NCBI RefSeq assembly: GCF_000428865.1
Contig: NZ_AUAT01000013.1
Coordinates: forward strand, 1-64,000
Direction of reading: 5' to 3'
Length of the DNA stretch: 64,000 nt
Source: Eremococcus coleocola DSM 15696
GTDB lineage: Bacteria; Bacillota; Bacilli; Lactobacillales; Aerococcaceae
The position numbers and the translations under genes are program-made. This document shows positions 7,829 to 16,459 of the stretch, one piece after another; the first letter of the stretch is position 1, and every line of letters begins with the position of its first letter. The notes beneath the pieces were generated by a model. It did not search any database and was not told where the DNA came from. It saw only the letters and a list, made by a program, of their open reading frames with translations.

Positions 7829-9199
7829 ATGCAAACAGACAAGCGAATTAATGGAATTATTATAGGATTAGCGGGTCTGATTCTTTTGATTCTGGTAGGG
7901 TTAGTTTTTTATATGTTCCAGGGGACGACCTCCGCTAGCCAGGCTGCTCAAGCACAAGCGGCAGTGGATAGCTTATTTACAGACGAAAGTCATAATTATT
8001 TGAATCCTGAGTATAGTAAAGAAAAATTAGCCACGACTCAGAAACAAATTAAAAAAGTAGGTTTTCTCGATCGGTCAAACTATCAAAGTCAAGTTCAACA
8101 AGCAGAAAAACTCTATCAAGGCCTCAGTGACCTTGACCAAGTCTTTGAAGGTAACCAAATAAAAGACCGGGGGGTAGCGATTCCTAAATTAGCAGATTTA
8201 GCGGTCAAGGTCGGGGTCGATCAAGCCTTACTTGAGCAACAAAGTCAAAAGCTTGAAGGGATTGCCCAAACGGGTACAGGCCAAGATTTAAAAAGTTTAT
8301 ACCAAGATGTGACGAACTTAATTGATGCTAAAGCAGGGGTCATGGAACAGGTTAAAGCCTTGCCGGAAATTAATGATGATTTTGATAGTCTAAGTCAAGC
8401 GGCTCAAGCAGTGGCTAATTTTTCAGATACTTACGCTAATTACTTAAAGCAGGGGCTTTACAAAGATGTTCAAGACCAATTAAATCAATATGGGCAAAAA
8501 GTTGGTCAAATGATAGTGGAATACCCCACTGCACTCGACCAAAATCCTAATCTCTTGGACTTATTAAAAAATACCCCCAGCTTAGCTTTGGGGTTGAAAG
8601 ATAGCCAATATGAAAAACATCTGCAAGTGTCACTTACCTTTGATGATGGCCCTAATGATGAATTTACACCGCAATTATTGGATGTGATGAATAAATATGG
8701 GGTGAAGGGAACTTTCTTCTTAATGGGAGCTTATGTCGATGAATATCCTGAGATGACCAAACGAATTGTGGATGAAGGTCATTATCTAGGTAATCATACC
8801 TATAATCATTTTGACCTCCATGATCTGACTGATGAAGAAGTTAAAACTCAGTTTGAATGGACTAATATGGCCATTGAAGAAGCGACGGGAACCCGGCCGA
8901 AAATGTACCGGATGCCGTTTGGCGGTGGCGGTGAACGGGTGTATAATTTAATGGCTGATTCAGGAATGGAGTCTATCCTCTGGAATTTAGACTCACTTGA
9001 TTGGAAGACACAGGACCGTGACATGATTGTTGAAGAAGTGATGAATGATTTGCAAGAGCATTCACTCATACTTATGCATGATACCAATCAAGCCACGGTT
9101 GATGCGATTGATATCTTAATTCCTAAACTACAAGAAATGGGTTATGAATTTGTTAGTCCTCTAGATATTGATTTTGAATTGCGTTATTTCCCAGAGTAG
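7829..9199 (+). CDS. Membrane-anchored polysaccharide deacetylase (PgdA-like)
   Basis: 456 residues. An N-terminal membrane helix (about residues 10-30) anchors the protein. A long Gln-rich helical stalk (about 40-250) is followed by a NodB domain (about 265-450). The five NodB motifs are present: TFDDG, HTYNH (metal His pair), RMPFGGG, DSLDWK and LILMHDT. Such enzymes remove acetyl groups from peptidoglycan N-acetylglucosamine and protect against lysozyme. The Asp-His-His metal triad appears complete, so it should be active outside the membrane. The preferred substrate is inferred from family. AGAAGGAAAGATAGT precedes the ATG, and a strong terminator follows. Confidence 0.85.
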   Translation: MQTDKRINGIIIGLAGLILLILVGLVFYMFQGTTSASQAAQAQAAVDSLFTDESHNYLNPEYSKEKLATTQKQIKKVGFLDRSNYQSQVQQAEKLYQGLSDLDQVFEGNQIKDRGVAIPKLADLAVKVGVDQALLEQQSQKLEGIAQTGTGQDLKSLYQDVTNLIDAKAGVMEQVKALPEINDDFDSLSQAAQAVANFSDTYANYLKQGLYKDVQDQLNQYGQKVGQMIVEYPTALDQNPNLLDLLKNTPSLALGLKDSQYEKHLQVSLTFDDGPNDEFTPQLLDVMNKYGVKGTFFLMGAYVDEYPEMTKRIVDEGHYLGNHTYNHFDLHDLTDEEVKTQFEWTNMAIEEATGTRPKMYRMPFGGGGERVYNLMADSGMESILWNLDSLDWKTQDRDMIVEEVMNDLQEHSLILMHDTNQATVDAIDILIPKLQEMGYEFVSPLDIDFELRYFPE

Positions 9200-9228
9200 G
9201 CTTGAATGTAATTATAAATAGTAAAAAG

Positions 9229-9270
9229 ATAAGTACCACCAGAAAGTGCCTGGTGGTACTTATTTTTTTA
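9229..9270 (+). terminator. Intrinsic terminator after the deacetylase gene
   Basis: aagtaccacca (9231-9241) pairs with tggtggtactt (9251-9261), followed by a run of Ts. Confidence 0.85.
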
Positions 9271-9308
9271 TAATTTGAAAGTTTAACTTAGAAAGCTTAG
9301 GCCAAAGA

Positions 9309-9944
9309 CTACATATCAAAGTCAAAGAAATGCTGGTCCTTAAGAATATGGATGAAACGAGAGGTTAGGTTAGCAGTCAATCCCCATAAGATTTCGTTAG
9401 GTAGTCGATAGAAGAGAATATTGTGATGAGGTTCCCGCCACCGGTAATTACGGCCATGGGTGATTAATTCATAAGGGAAGTCCTCGCCAATCTGAGTATC
9501 ATAAGTGACCGAATAGGAAATTGGTTCATTTTTGGCCAGAAAGTTTAAAGGTACGGTAAAGAGACGTTCCACTTCTTCATTATAATCTATATCTGCCAGG
9601 CTAATATCTTTAAGCAAGCCAACAAAACATCGCATAATGGCCCATTCGGTGACGTTATAGTCTATTTCACCAAAAAATTCAATCTGTTGACTGGGGATGC
9701 GTAACTCTTCAAAAGTTTCACGGATGGCTGCTTCTTGAAAACTTTCACCAGGATCGACCGCACCACCAGGAAAAGAGGTGTCTCCTCCTTGAGAGATGTG
9801 GGCCGCCCTAACTTCGTAAAGGATATGCAATTGCCCATCAATTTCAATGAGTGGAATTAATACGGCATAATGTTTTTGTTGGCCATAAGGTTCGGGTTGA
9901 TAATTCTCAACAATTTGTTTAATACGGGCAAATGATTGTGTCAT
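9309..9944 (-). CDS. Nudix hydrolase, coenzyme A pyrophosphatase type
   Basis: 211 residues. The Nudix box reads GGAVDPGESFQEAAIRETFEEL, matching GX5EX7REUXEEXGU except at the last glycine region, where LRIP follows. Just upstream, YEVRAAHISQGGDTSFPGG corresponds to the extra UPF0035 motif of CoA pyrophosphatases (NudL group), which cleave CoA to 3',5'-ADP and phosphopantetheine. The WREPHHNILFYRLPNEILWGLTA segment near the C-terminus also fits that group. It is a soluble cytoplasmic housekeeping enzyme. CAAGGAG precedes the ATG. It is divergent from pgeF. Confidence 0.85.
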   Translation of the reverse strand: MTQSFARIKQIVENYQPEPYGQQKHYAVLIPLIEIDGQLHILYEVRAAHISQGGDTSFPGGAVDPGESFQEAAIRETFEELRIPSQQIEFFGEIDYNVTEWAIMRCFVGLLKDISLADIDYNEEVERLFTVPLNFLAKNEPISYSVTYDTQIGEDFPYELITHGRNYRWREPHHNILFYRLPNEILWGLTANLTSRFIHILKDQHFFDFDM

Positions 9945-10053
9945 TGAGCCAGCTCCTTGCTTTCTTAATCGTCGTTATTATACAATGAGTGCACTAAAAT
10001 TAATAGCAATTGGCTTAGCGATAAGAATTGGAAAACTTAATAGGAGGACAAAG

Positions 10054-10788
10054 ATGGTGGAAAATACATTTATCAGTCAAGGACTTCATTATTTTTTAGC
10101 AGGGTCTGATTTTGACTTTCGGTATGCTAAACAAGGTCAAGCAGTCTATGATCAACTGAATAAAATGATAGCCAGTATGGCCGTGCAACCGAGTCAGATT
10201 TACTTAGGCCACCAAGTTCATGGCAATAAAATTGTTAGAGTAGGACAAATGGAAGGAAAAGCCTTTGGTCCGGCTACCATCTACCCTTACACGGATGGCT
10301 TGATTACTGATCAAGCTCAAGTTGCTTTGGTGATTAAGTTTGCGGATTGTACGCCCATTGTGCTCCATGATCCTAAGCAAGGTGTGTTAGCCTTGCTCCA
10401 TTCAGGTTGGCGGGGAACTAAACGAAAGATTGGTCCTAAGGCTCTAGCGATGATGGTGGAGGATTATGGCTGTCGGCTGGAAGATATTCAAGCTCATATT
10501 GGGCCTTCTATTGGCCAAAGTGATTATGAAGTTTGCTTGGATGTATATCAGGCTTTCCAAACTAATCCAGACTATCTAACTTTCTTTGAACCCCATACCG
10601 AAGACAAATATTTTTTAGATATGAATGGGCTTAATCAACACTTATTGGAGGAAGCGGGCTTAGATCGCGGTCAGATTCAAGTGGACGAACGCTCGACCTT
10701 TCAAGATTCAGCCCTTCATTCTGCGCGTCAAGAGGGCAAAGACTATGGTCTGAATGCGATTGCTGTCATGATGGAAAAAATTGCCTAA
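10054..10788 (+). CDS. pgeF: Peptidoglycan editing factor PgeF / purine nucleoside phosphorylase-like (YfiH family)
   Basis: 244 residues from the ATG at 10054, which has AGGAGG six bases upstream; a longer in-frame ATG at 9985 has no ribosome site. Family marks are HQVHGNKIV, FADCTPIVL, HSGWRGTKRKI and HIGPSIGQSDYEV, which carry the His-Cys-His zinc/active-site set. Members act in peptidoglycan quality control, preventing misincorporated serine in the stem peptide. Others have shown purine nucleoside phosphorolysis or polyphenol oxidase activity. It is soluble. It precedes rpsN on the same strand by 75 bp. Confidence 0.88.
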   Translation: MVENTFISQGLHYFLAGSDFDFRYAKQGQAVYDQLNKMIASMAVQPSQIYLGHQVHGNKIVRVGQMEGKAFGPATIYPYTDGLITDQAQVALVIKFADCTPIVLHDPKQGVLALLHSGWRGTKRKIGPKALAMMVEDYGCRLEDIQAHIGPSIGQSDYEVCLDVYQAFQTNPDYLTFFEPHTEDKYFLDMNGLNQHLLEEAGLDRGQIQVDERSTFQDSALHSARQEGKDYGLNAIAVMMEKIA

Positions 10789-10824
10789 AAGACTTGCTTT
10801 TTTTTAACAAGAAGAGTATCTTAT

Positions 10825-10845
10825 AAATCGTAACCATTACTGTTA
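10825..10845 (+). promoter_or_regulatory. Zur-like zinc operator upstream of rpsN
   Basis: AAATCGTAACCATTACTG matches the core of the Gram-positive Zur box (AAATCGTAATnATTACGATTT) well on the left arm and in the ATTAC of the right arm. It lies between a possible TTGCTT-N17-TATCTT promoter (10794-10822) and the ribosome site, where a bound repressor would block transcription. Confidence 0.65.
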
Positions 10846-10863
10846 TAAAAAATAGGAGGATTT

Positions 10864-11133
10864 ATGGCTAAGAAATCAAAAATTGCAAAATATGAAAAAC
10901 AGTTAGCCCTTGTAGAAAAATATGCTGACTTAAGACATGAATTAAAGGAAAAAGGGGATTATGAAGCCTTAAGAAAATTACCCCTCGATTCCAATCCAGT
11001 TCGTTTAAAATACCGTGATCGCACGGATGGGCGTCCGCGCTCATATATGCGTAAGTTTGGGATGTCTCGGGTTCGTTTTAGAGAATTAGCCCATAAGGGA
11101 CAACTGCCTGGTGTCAAAAAAGCTTCATGGTAG
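10864..11133 (+). CDS. rpsN: Ribosomal protein S14, zinc-independent (C-minus) paralogue
   Basis: 89 residues, containing no cysteine at all. The ribbon residues that bind zinc in the 61-residue C-plus form are replaced, as is usual in the 89-residue C-minus form. The C-terminal [33 protein letters not shown] is typical of S14. It stands alone rather than in the S10/spc operon, which indicates the stress paralogue that replaces the zinc form under zinc shortage. A Zur-like box lies 20-40 bases upstream, which supports this. AATAGGAGGATTT precedes the ATG. Confidence 0.92.
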   Translation: MAKKSKIAKYEKQLALVEKYADLRHELKEKGDYEALRKLPLDSNPVRLKYRDRTDGRPRSYMRKFGMSRVRFRELAHKGQLPGVKKASW

Positions 11134-11160
11134 GCGAAAATTATATCGTTTAATTGCTAG

Positions 11161-11200
11161 TATGAGTCAAGCAAGTTAAGTCTTGCGCTCATATTTTTTT
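11161..11200 (+). terminator. Intrinsic terminator after rpsN
   Basis: tatgag..caag pairs with cttg..ctcata with one bulge, followed by eight Ts. Confidence 0.7.
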
Positions 11201-11256
11201 TGGATATCTCTTATCGTCAATCTTTGTTAAGATAGAAGAGAGAAAAGAGGTGTGAA

Positions 11257-11910
11257 ATGACCAATCAAACGATCATTGATTATGTTAAAGCTGAATTGAG
11301 TCAGGATAAAACAGGTCATGCTTGGGATCATATTGAGCGGGTGGTTGCAAATTGTAGGCAACTCCTCGCCAAGTTAAACAAAGTGGTAGATGAAGAAATC
11401 GTCATTACTGCTGCCTATGTCCATGACTGTTTGGATGATAAATTATTTAATAATCCTGAGGAAAAAGAAGTACAATTAAAGCACCATTTATTAAATAATG
11501 GCTTAAGCACAGACCAAGTAGTTACCATTATTGATATCATCAAAAACCAATCCTTCTCAGCCAATTTGACGAGCCGTCAGGCTTTAAGTTTGGAAGGACA
11601 AGTCTTACAAGATGCCGACCGCTTGGATGCCTTGGGGGCAATAGGAATCGCTCGGACTTTTTATTATGCTGGGGCCAAAGGAAATCCGCTGTATAACCAA
11701 AGTTCTGTTCGGACACAACTCGACAAAGCTGCTTACCGTCAAGCAGAGAATTCGTCGATTAATCATTTCTATGAGAAGCTCTTAAAGTTAGAAAATCTGA
11801 TGAATACGGAAGTGGGTAAAAACGAAGCCCATAAACGAACGTTATTTATGCAAGAATTCCTCAGTAATTTTTATCAAGAAATTGGACAAGCGCCTTCAGA
11901 CAATATATAG
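11257..11910 (+). CDS. HD-domain phosphohydrolase (YedJ/YpgQ type)
   Basis: 217 residues. The metal-binding HD signature appears as a His in GHAWDHIERV near residue 22-27, then AAYVHDC at about 68, and QDADRLDALGAIGIARTFYYAG at about 130, which is diagnostic of the YedJ/YpgQ subgroup. These soluble enzymes hydrolyse nucleotides or related phosphoesters; YpgQ-type members have pyrophosphatase activity on (d)NTPs. The exact substrate here is unknown. GAGGTGTGAA precedes the ATG. It sits 60 bp before efp but has no clear link to it. Confidence 0.8.
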   Translation: MTNQTIIDYVKAELSQDKTGHAWDHIERVVANCRQLLAKLNKVVDEEIVITAAYVHDCLDDKLFNNPEEKEVQLKHHLLNNGLSTDQVVTIIDIIKNQSFSANLTSRQALSLEGQVLQDADRLDALGAIGIARTFYYAGAKGNPLYNQSSVRTQLDKAAYRQAENSSINHFYEKLLKLENLMNTEVGKNEAHKRTLFMQEFLSNFYQEIGQAPSDNI

Positions 11911-11970
11911 TATAAAGTAGCGTCTTTATGCTATAATAGTGGAGTATTTTAGAAAAAGGAGAATGTATTT

Positions 11971-12528
11971 ATGATTTCAGCATCCGATTTAAAAGCAGGA
12001 ATGACTTTCTTGCAAGATGGTAAGTTAATTCGCGTCTTAGAAGCGAGCCACCATAAACCAGGTAAAGGTAATACCATTATGCGTATGAAATTACGGGACG
12101 TCCGTTCAGGGGCCACCTATGAAACTTCCTTCCGTCCTGAAGAAAAATTTGAACGTGCTTACTTAGAAACTAAGGAAGTTCAATACTTATATGCTATGGA
12201 GGGTACCGCCGTATTCATGGACTTAGAAACTTATGAACAATATGAAATTCCAGTCGATTCCATTGAAAATGAATTATTATATATTTTAGAAAATGAAAAT
12301 GTTAAAATTCAATTCTTTGGTTCAGAAGTGATTGGGGTTGAATTACCTTCAACCGTTACCCTTAAAGTGGTTGAAACTCAACCTTCAATTAAGGGTGCCA
12401 CTGTGACTGGTTCTGGTAAACCTGCTACTATGGAAACGGGTCTAGTAGTTAACGTACCTGATTTTATCGAAACTGGTGAAAGTTTAATCATTACTACTGC
12501 AGATGGTTCATACCAAAAACGTGCTTAA
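11971..12528 (+). CDS. efp: Elongation factor P
   Basis: 185 residues, normal length, with the three-domain EF-P fold: KOW-like domain I, OB domain II and OB domain III ending in DGSYQKRA. It relieves ribosome stalling at consecutive prolines. The loop that reaches the peptidyl-transferase centre reads HHKPGKGN, with Lys32 at the tip, the residue that is modified in many bacteria. I see no EpmA/B or Arg-type modification gene nearby, so the modification type is unknown. AAAAGGAGAATGTATTT precedes the start, and a strong terminator follows. Confidence 0.97.
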   Translation: MISASDLKAGMTFLQDGKLIRVLEASHHKPGKGNTIMRMKLRDVRSGATYETSFRPEEKFERAYLETKEVQYLYAMEGTAVFMDLETYEQYEIPVDSIENELLYILENENVKIQFFGSEVIGVELPSTVTLKVVETQPSIKGATVTGSGKPATMETGLVVNVPDFIETGESLIITTADGSYQKRA

Positions 12529-12546
12529 TTAAAGTAAAGAATTAAA

Positions 12547-12587
12547 AACACGAGTCGAGAGCATTTGCTCTTGGCTCGTGTTTTTTG
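12547..12587 (+). terminator. Intrinsic terminator after efp
   Basis: A 14-bp stem with one mismatch (cacgagtcgagagc with gctcttggctcgtg), a 4-base loop and six Ts. Confidence 0.9.
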
Positions 12588-12636
12588 CTTTGTCTAATAG
12601 AGGCAATGGTTTATTTCATCTTTAATAAGGTCTTAA

Positions 12637-13365
12637 TTAAGACTCTTTATGCCGGACATTAAAGGAAACAATGCCATATTGGTCTGGTGCAAACCGGACG
12701 GTGGTGTGTTCGAAGAGTTGTCCGAAGTCAGTGTAGACAAAGTTTTCTAGGATGCCGACACAATTATAAGCATTGAGGGTGATAAGATCGTAGTCATGGG
12801 CATTGGCACCTTCAACTCGCATGACTGATTTAGAGGCAGCGATTTTAAAGTCTAATTCTTGATCAATATAATCATAGATGGATGATTCAAAAATTTCTTT
12901 TGTGACTGTTCCAAGAATTGATTTTTTGAAATAGGAGGTATCGTACATGGTCGCTTGATGGTTTACTTTACGTAAACGCTCCACAAAGTAGACGATATCA
13001 CCTACATTAAAAGAAGTAATCTTGGCAATAGATTTATCCACTGTAATTTCTTCAAAAGCTGTCACAATCGTCTCTTTATCGTTGAACTTATCTGAATTTA
13101 AATCAATCATCCCTTGGAAATTACCAGAACGTGAAAATAGAAAGTCAGCGTTGTTATTCTCTAAGACAGCAACGCCACGGCCCTTCACACTATAGGACCA
13201 ACCTTCAGAATTTAATTGTTGGATTGCCCGCCGGACAGTATTTCGGCTAGCAGAAAAACGTTCAACCAATTCCATTTCGGTAGGTAAGAAGCCCGTTTGA
13301 CGAAAACGACCCGCAACAATTTCAGATTTCAGTGTTTTATAAATATGATCAAATTTATTTTGCAT
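12637..13365 (-). CDS. GntR-family transcriptional regulator with UTRA ligand domain
   Basis: 242 residues. The N-terminal winged helix (about 1-70) has the GntR hallmark EIVAGRF...LPTEMELVERFSASRNTVRRAIQQL. The remainder is a UTRA-type ligand-binding domain, as in TreR and NagR, which usually senses a phosphorylated sugar or similar metabolite. No sugar operon is adjacent, so its targets lie elsewhere and the effector cannot be named. GGGAGGGG precedes the ATG. It is transcribed alone, convergent with efp across a terminator. Confidence 0.85.
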   Translation of the reverse strand: MQNKFDHIYKTLKSEIVAGRFRQTGFLPTEMELVERFSASRNTVRRAIQQLNSEGWSYSVKGRGVAVLENNNADFLFSRSGNFQGMIDLNSDKFNDKETIVTAFEEITVDKSIAKITSFNVGDIVYFVERLRKVNHQATMYDTSYFKKSILGTVTKEIFESSIYDYIDQELDFKIAASKSVMRVEGANAHDYDLITLNAYNCVGILENFVYTDFGQLFEHTTVRFAPDQYGIVSFNVRHKES

Positions 13366-13440
13366 GGAACCCCTCCCTGTTTAAACATATTATAAATGAT
13401 TTTATTAAAAAATAAATAGGTCTGTCTCAAAAATCGTATT

Positions 13441-13983
13441 TTAGTTTGAATATTTGGCAAGTATGATTGCTATTTCGGTCAGACTCTGACAGAAATAAAC
13501 ATGTTGGAAGCTTGTGTTATCAATAAAAGCAACATCGACCATCTTTTTTAATAAATTGGCTAAGTCGTCGTAATAACCATTGATGTTATAAATAATACAA
13601 GGGGCATTGCCGCTCTCCATCCGCAGCCAAGCGAGGACATCAGCGACTTCTTCTAGGGTGCCTGGTCCGCCTGGTAGGGCAATAAAAGCTTGGCCTGCTT
13701 GGATAAGAGCTTCTTTGCGTTGACTCATAGTGTCAACTTCAATTAATTTATTTAAGTGGGTATGGTTAAGTTCAGAATTATTTAATACTTGGGGCACAAT
13801 TCCGGTAACTTGACCTTGGTTGGCTAAGACGGCATCTGCTAGCAGTCCCATCAGTCCAGTCGAAGAACCACCGTATATTAGTTGGTGGTCTTGCTCAGCT
13901 AACCATTGCCCAAGTGCTTGACTCGCTTCCTGAAATTGAATTTGATTACTGGTTAAAGAACCACAAAAGACCGTGATGTTCAT
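13441..13983 (-). CDS. LOG-family protein (cytokinin riboside 5'-monophosphate phosphoribohydrolase type)
   Basis: 180 residues when started at MNITVFCGS, which has AGGAGG seven bases upstream; an upstream in-frame ATG adds 16 unlikely residues. The Rossmann fold begins VFCGS, and the nucleotide-binding motif GGSSTGLMGLLADAV and catalytic PGGPGTLEEV are intact. LOG enzymes split AMP-type nucleotides into base and ribose 5-phosphate. In bacteria the physiological substrate is usually unclear. Soluble. It sits between a GntR regulator and a decayed peptidase gene. Confidence 0.85.
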   Translation of the reverse strand: MNITVFCGSLTSNQIQFQEASQALGQWLAEQDHQLIYGGSSTGLMGLLADAVLANQGQVTGIVPQVLNNSELNHTHLNKLIEVDTMSQRKEALIQAGQAFIALPGGPGTLEEVADVLAWLRMESGNAPCIIYNINGYYDDLANLLKKMVDVAFIDNTSFQHVYFCQSLTEIAIILAKYSN

Positions 13984-14011
13984 GTCATTCCTCCTATTAA
14001 AATTAATGGGT

Positions 14012-14716
14012 TTAAAACCAATCCAGTACATGGTTTAAACGGGCTAAACATAAATTGGGCAGGCCTTGTCTTGAAAGGCCATGACTTGACTTGGGATAAA
14101 GGATTAGGTCTGAGTCAACACCGCTTCGTTTAAGTGCCCGATACATCTGCTCCTCTTGTTCATGGGGGCAGCGGAGGTCATCGAGGCTATGAAGGAAACG
14201 AGTGGGTGTTTTAGCGGCTTTAGCATAAGCTAGGGGAGACATTCGCCAAAGATTTTTTATTTGACTGAGGTTGTTTTGTAATTGAAACTCCACAAAATGT
14301 GGTCCAATATCTGAGCTGCCATAGAAAGAAATTCAATTACTGATGGACCGTTGTGAAACGGCAGCCTGCCGGTCTGTATGACCGATAATCTAGTTGGTCA
14401 TAAAGCCGCCATAAGAGCCACCTACAACATAGAGGGCCTTAGGATCAATTTCAGGATGCTGTGCTAACACATCATCTAACCCCAACATAAGGTCTTCATA
14501 ATCCTTATAGCCATAGTCGCCCAAAATAGCGGCGACAAAACCTTGGTCGTAACCCGCGCCCCCGCGGGGAGTAAGTATGATAAGACCATATCATTGATAA
14601 TTATTCTCTTCTTGATTGGGACAGGTTTCTAAATAAAAAATGTCATGGTCTGGATGATATTAAACTTGAATTAAACTATTTAATTGAAATAAGTCTTGGT
14701 AGGTGAGTGTAGCCAT
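14012..14716 (-). pseudogene. Decayed prolyl-oligopeptidase/acylaminoacyl peptidase (S9 family)
   Basis: A single frame from the ATG at 14716 to 14012 is interrupted by four stops, at 14660-14662, 14591-14593, 14390-14392 and 14333-14335. Across it one reads LTPRGGAGYDQGF, GGSYGGFMTN (the nucleophile elbow around the catalytic Ser), a VSQRSISN segment, FYGSSDIGPHF, HSLDDLRCPHEQ (catalytic Asp) and SSHGLSRQG (catalytic His). The last two stops fall where tryptophan is expected, so TGG became TAG and TGA. At 235 codons it is far short of the usual 640 or more residues, so the beta-propeller was also lost by internal deletion. Confidence 0.88.
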
Positions 14717-14876
14717 AGAAATCCCTCTTTTCTATTTATAAAGTAGTATAGCATATCATTTATGAGGAATTAATGAGAAGGGCTTAATGATAGAAAATAG
14801 CTATTTTTCGACAAGAAATTAGGGATAGGTTATAATAGACATAAGAAAAGTAAGTAAAGTTTAGGAGGACATAGAA

Positions 14877-15449
14877 ATGAATGGATTAATCATCGTTGTT
14901 ATAATTATAGCAGTATTGCTACTAATTGCTTTAGCTTGGGCTGGGATTTATAATCGGCTAGTTAAACTAAGAAATTGGGTTGAAGAAGCCTTTGCTCAAA
15001 TTGACGTTCAATTACAAAAACGGAACGATTTAATTCCTAATTTGGTAAATACAGTGAAGGGTTATGCTAAGCATGAATCAGAAACCTTAGAAGCTGTTGT
15101 GAAGGCGCGTCAACAATTGGTAAATCTCCCAAGTGATGCCTCTGCTGCAGAAATCAACGCCCATTCCAATGAATTATCTGGAGCGCTATCTCGTTTATTA
15201 GTGGTAGTGGAGCAGTATCCTGATTTGAAAGCCAACACTAACTTTACCCAATTACAAGCAAGCTTGGAAGAAATTGAAAAGCAAATTGCAGTAGCCCGTC
15301 AATTATTTAATTCAAGTGTCGCTCAATATAATACAACAATCCAGTCAGTACCTAATAATATTGTGGCGGGAGTTCATCATTTTACTAAAAAAGAAATGTT
15401 ACAGGCTCCTGAAGAAGCACGGGCAGTACCAACGGTTAATTTCGATTAA
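14877..15449 (+). CDS. lemA: LemA family membrane protein
   Basis: 190 residues. An N-terminal membrane helix (about 3-25) is followed by the family pattern GIYNRLVKLRNWVEEAFAQI, then DVQLQKRNDLIPNLVNTVKGYA, and a four-helix bundle. LemA proteins are membrane-anchored with a large helical domain and an unsettled role; they are often followed by the protease gene htpX. Here htpX is absent, and a 238-bp gap follows. TTTAGGAGGACATAGAA gives a firm start. Confidence 0.88.
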   Translation: MNGLIIVVIIIAVLLLIALAWAGIYNRLVKLRNWVEEAFAQIDVQLQKRNDLIPNLVNTVKGYAKHESETLEAVVKARQQLVNLPSDASAAEINAHSNELSGALSRLLVVVEQYPDLKANTNFTQLQASLEEIEKQIAVARQLFNSSVAQYNTTIQSVPNNIVAGVHHFTKKEMLQAPEEARAVPTVNFD

Positions 15450-15687
15450 TCTATAGATTTTGATTCGAGTCATAGGCTAGTTTGAGTCGATTTTTCCAGC
15501 TTATCATCTTATCTTTTAGGGATTTCCTAAAGAAGGGACGAGTTGTTAAGATGCTCAAGAAGTGCCTATGGCTTTTTTGAGCTTTACTTTGTAGGGAGCG
15601 ATTTAAATAGGCTACAAGTCTATTATTTTTTGAGAAAGAATAGTACAATAGTGTTTATGCCAAAGCAATTTAGAGAGGGGGTAAATA

Positions 15688-16446
15688 ATGGGACGGACTA
15701 ATCTATATATTCATTATGATGCAGTAACTAATCATGTCATGACTCGAGCCATTAACTTTGAAATTCAGGATTTCCCTAAACATTATTTTCCTCAGAATAT
15801 TATTTTGGCTGAATCAACTTTAGATTTTGGCCGGTTTGATCCTCAGACCAACTTTAAACTGATTCGTGGTGCCAGTGAGATTCAAGTTTATTTTGAATCA
15901 GCTCACAAAGAAAAAATGAGGATTTCTAATTGGATTGATTTTGAAACCTTGGAGGATATGCATGGCTTGACAGCTCAAGAAATTGCTGAAATCCTTTATC
16001 TCTTCCATGCTAACAAAGCTTTGAAATCAGCATTTTTCTATAAATTGCAAAATAATTATGTTTATTTAACCTTGCCAAATGGGTTAAATAAAGTTTATTA
16101 CCGGCATGTACAGCATTTCTACCCGCGCTTTCAAAGAGCAATGGTGGTGCATATGAGTGAATTACTAAATGAAAGTCGATCCCTCTTCTTTATGAGAAAA
16201 GCTAAGGTTCAGGCTTTACCACTCGAAATTGCCGAGCAAGTAGCACCTATTTTTGTCAACGGGTTAAAAGTCAATTTTCAACAGGCATATGTCAAAGGAA
16301 GTCGTCATTTTGTCCCTCTGGATATTGTTGAAGATGAGTTAACCTTATTAACTTTAGATCAAGCACCTAAAAATCATATTGGTTTTATTATTTATGATAG
16401 TAATGCGGAAAAATGGAGTCTTGAATTGACTCTAGACCGGGATTAA
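15688..16446 (+). CDS. Conserved hypothetical protein upstream of ddl
   Basis: 252 residues, soluble, no signal peptide and no motif I recognise. It is rich in aromatic residues (for example HYFPQNII, FFYKLQNNYVYLTLP, HFYPRF) and has an all-beta/alpha mixed look. It starts after GAGAGGGGG and ends 13 bp before ddl, so it is the first gene of the ddl-murF transcription unit. Its position suggests a part in wall-precursor supply or its control, but that is context only. Confidence 0.7.
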   Translation: MGRTNLYIHYDAVTNHVMTRAINFEIQDFPKHYFPQNIILAESTLDFGRFDPQTNFKLIRGASEIQVYFESAHKEKMRISNWIDFETLEDMHGLTAQEIAEILYLFHANKALKSAFFYKLQNNYVYLTLPNGLNKVYYRHVQHFYPRFQRAMVVHMSELLNESRSLFFMRKAKVQALPLEIAEQVAPIFVNGLKVNFQQAYVKGSRHFVPLDIVEDELTLLTLDQAPKNHIGFIIYDSNAEKWSLELTLDRD

Positions 16447-16459
16447 CGGGAGGAAACAA

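Noticed and set aside
15451-15648. 65-codon minus-strand frame after lemA
   Set aside because: The composition is plausible (basic, many Ser and Arg), but there is no clear ribosome site and I know no such family with certainty. Left out of the gene list.
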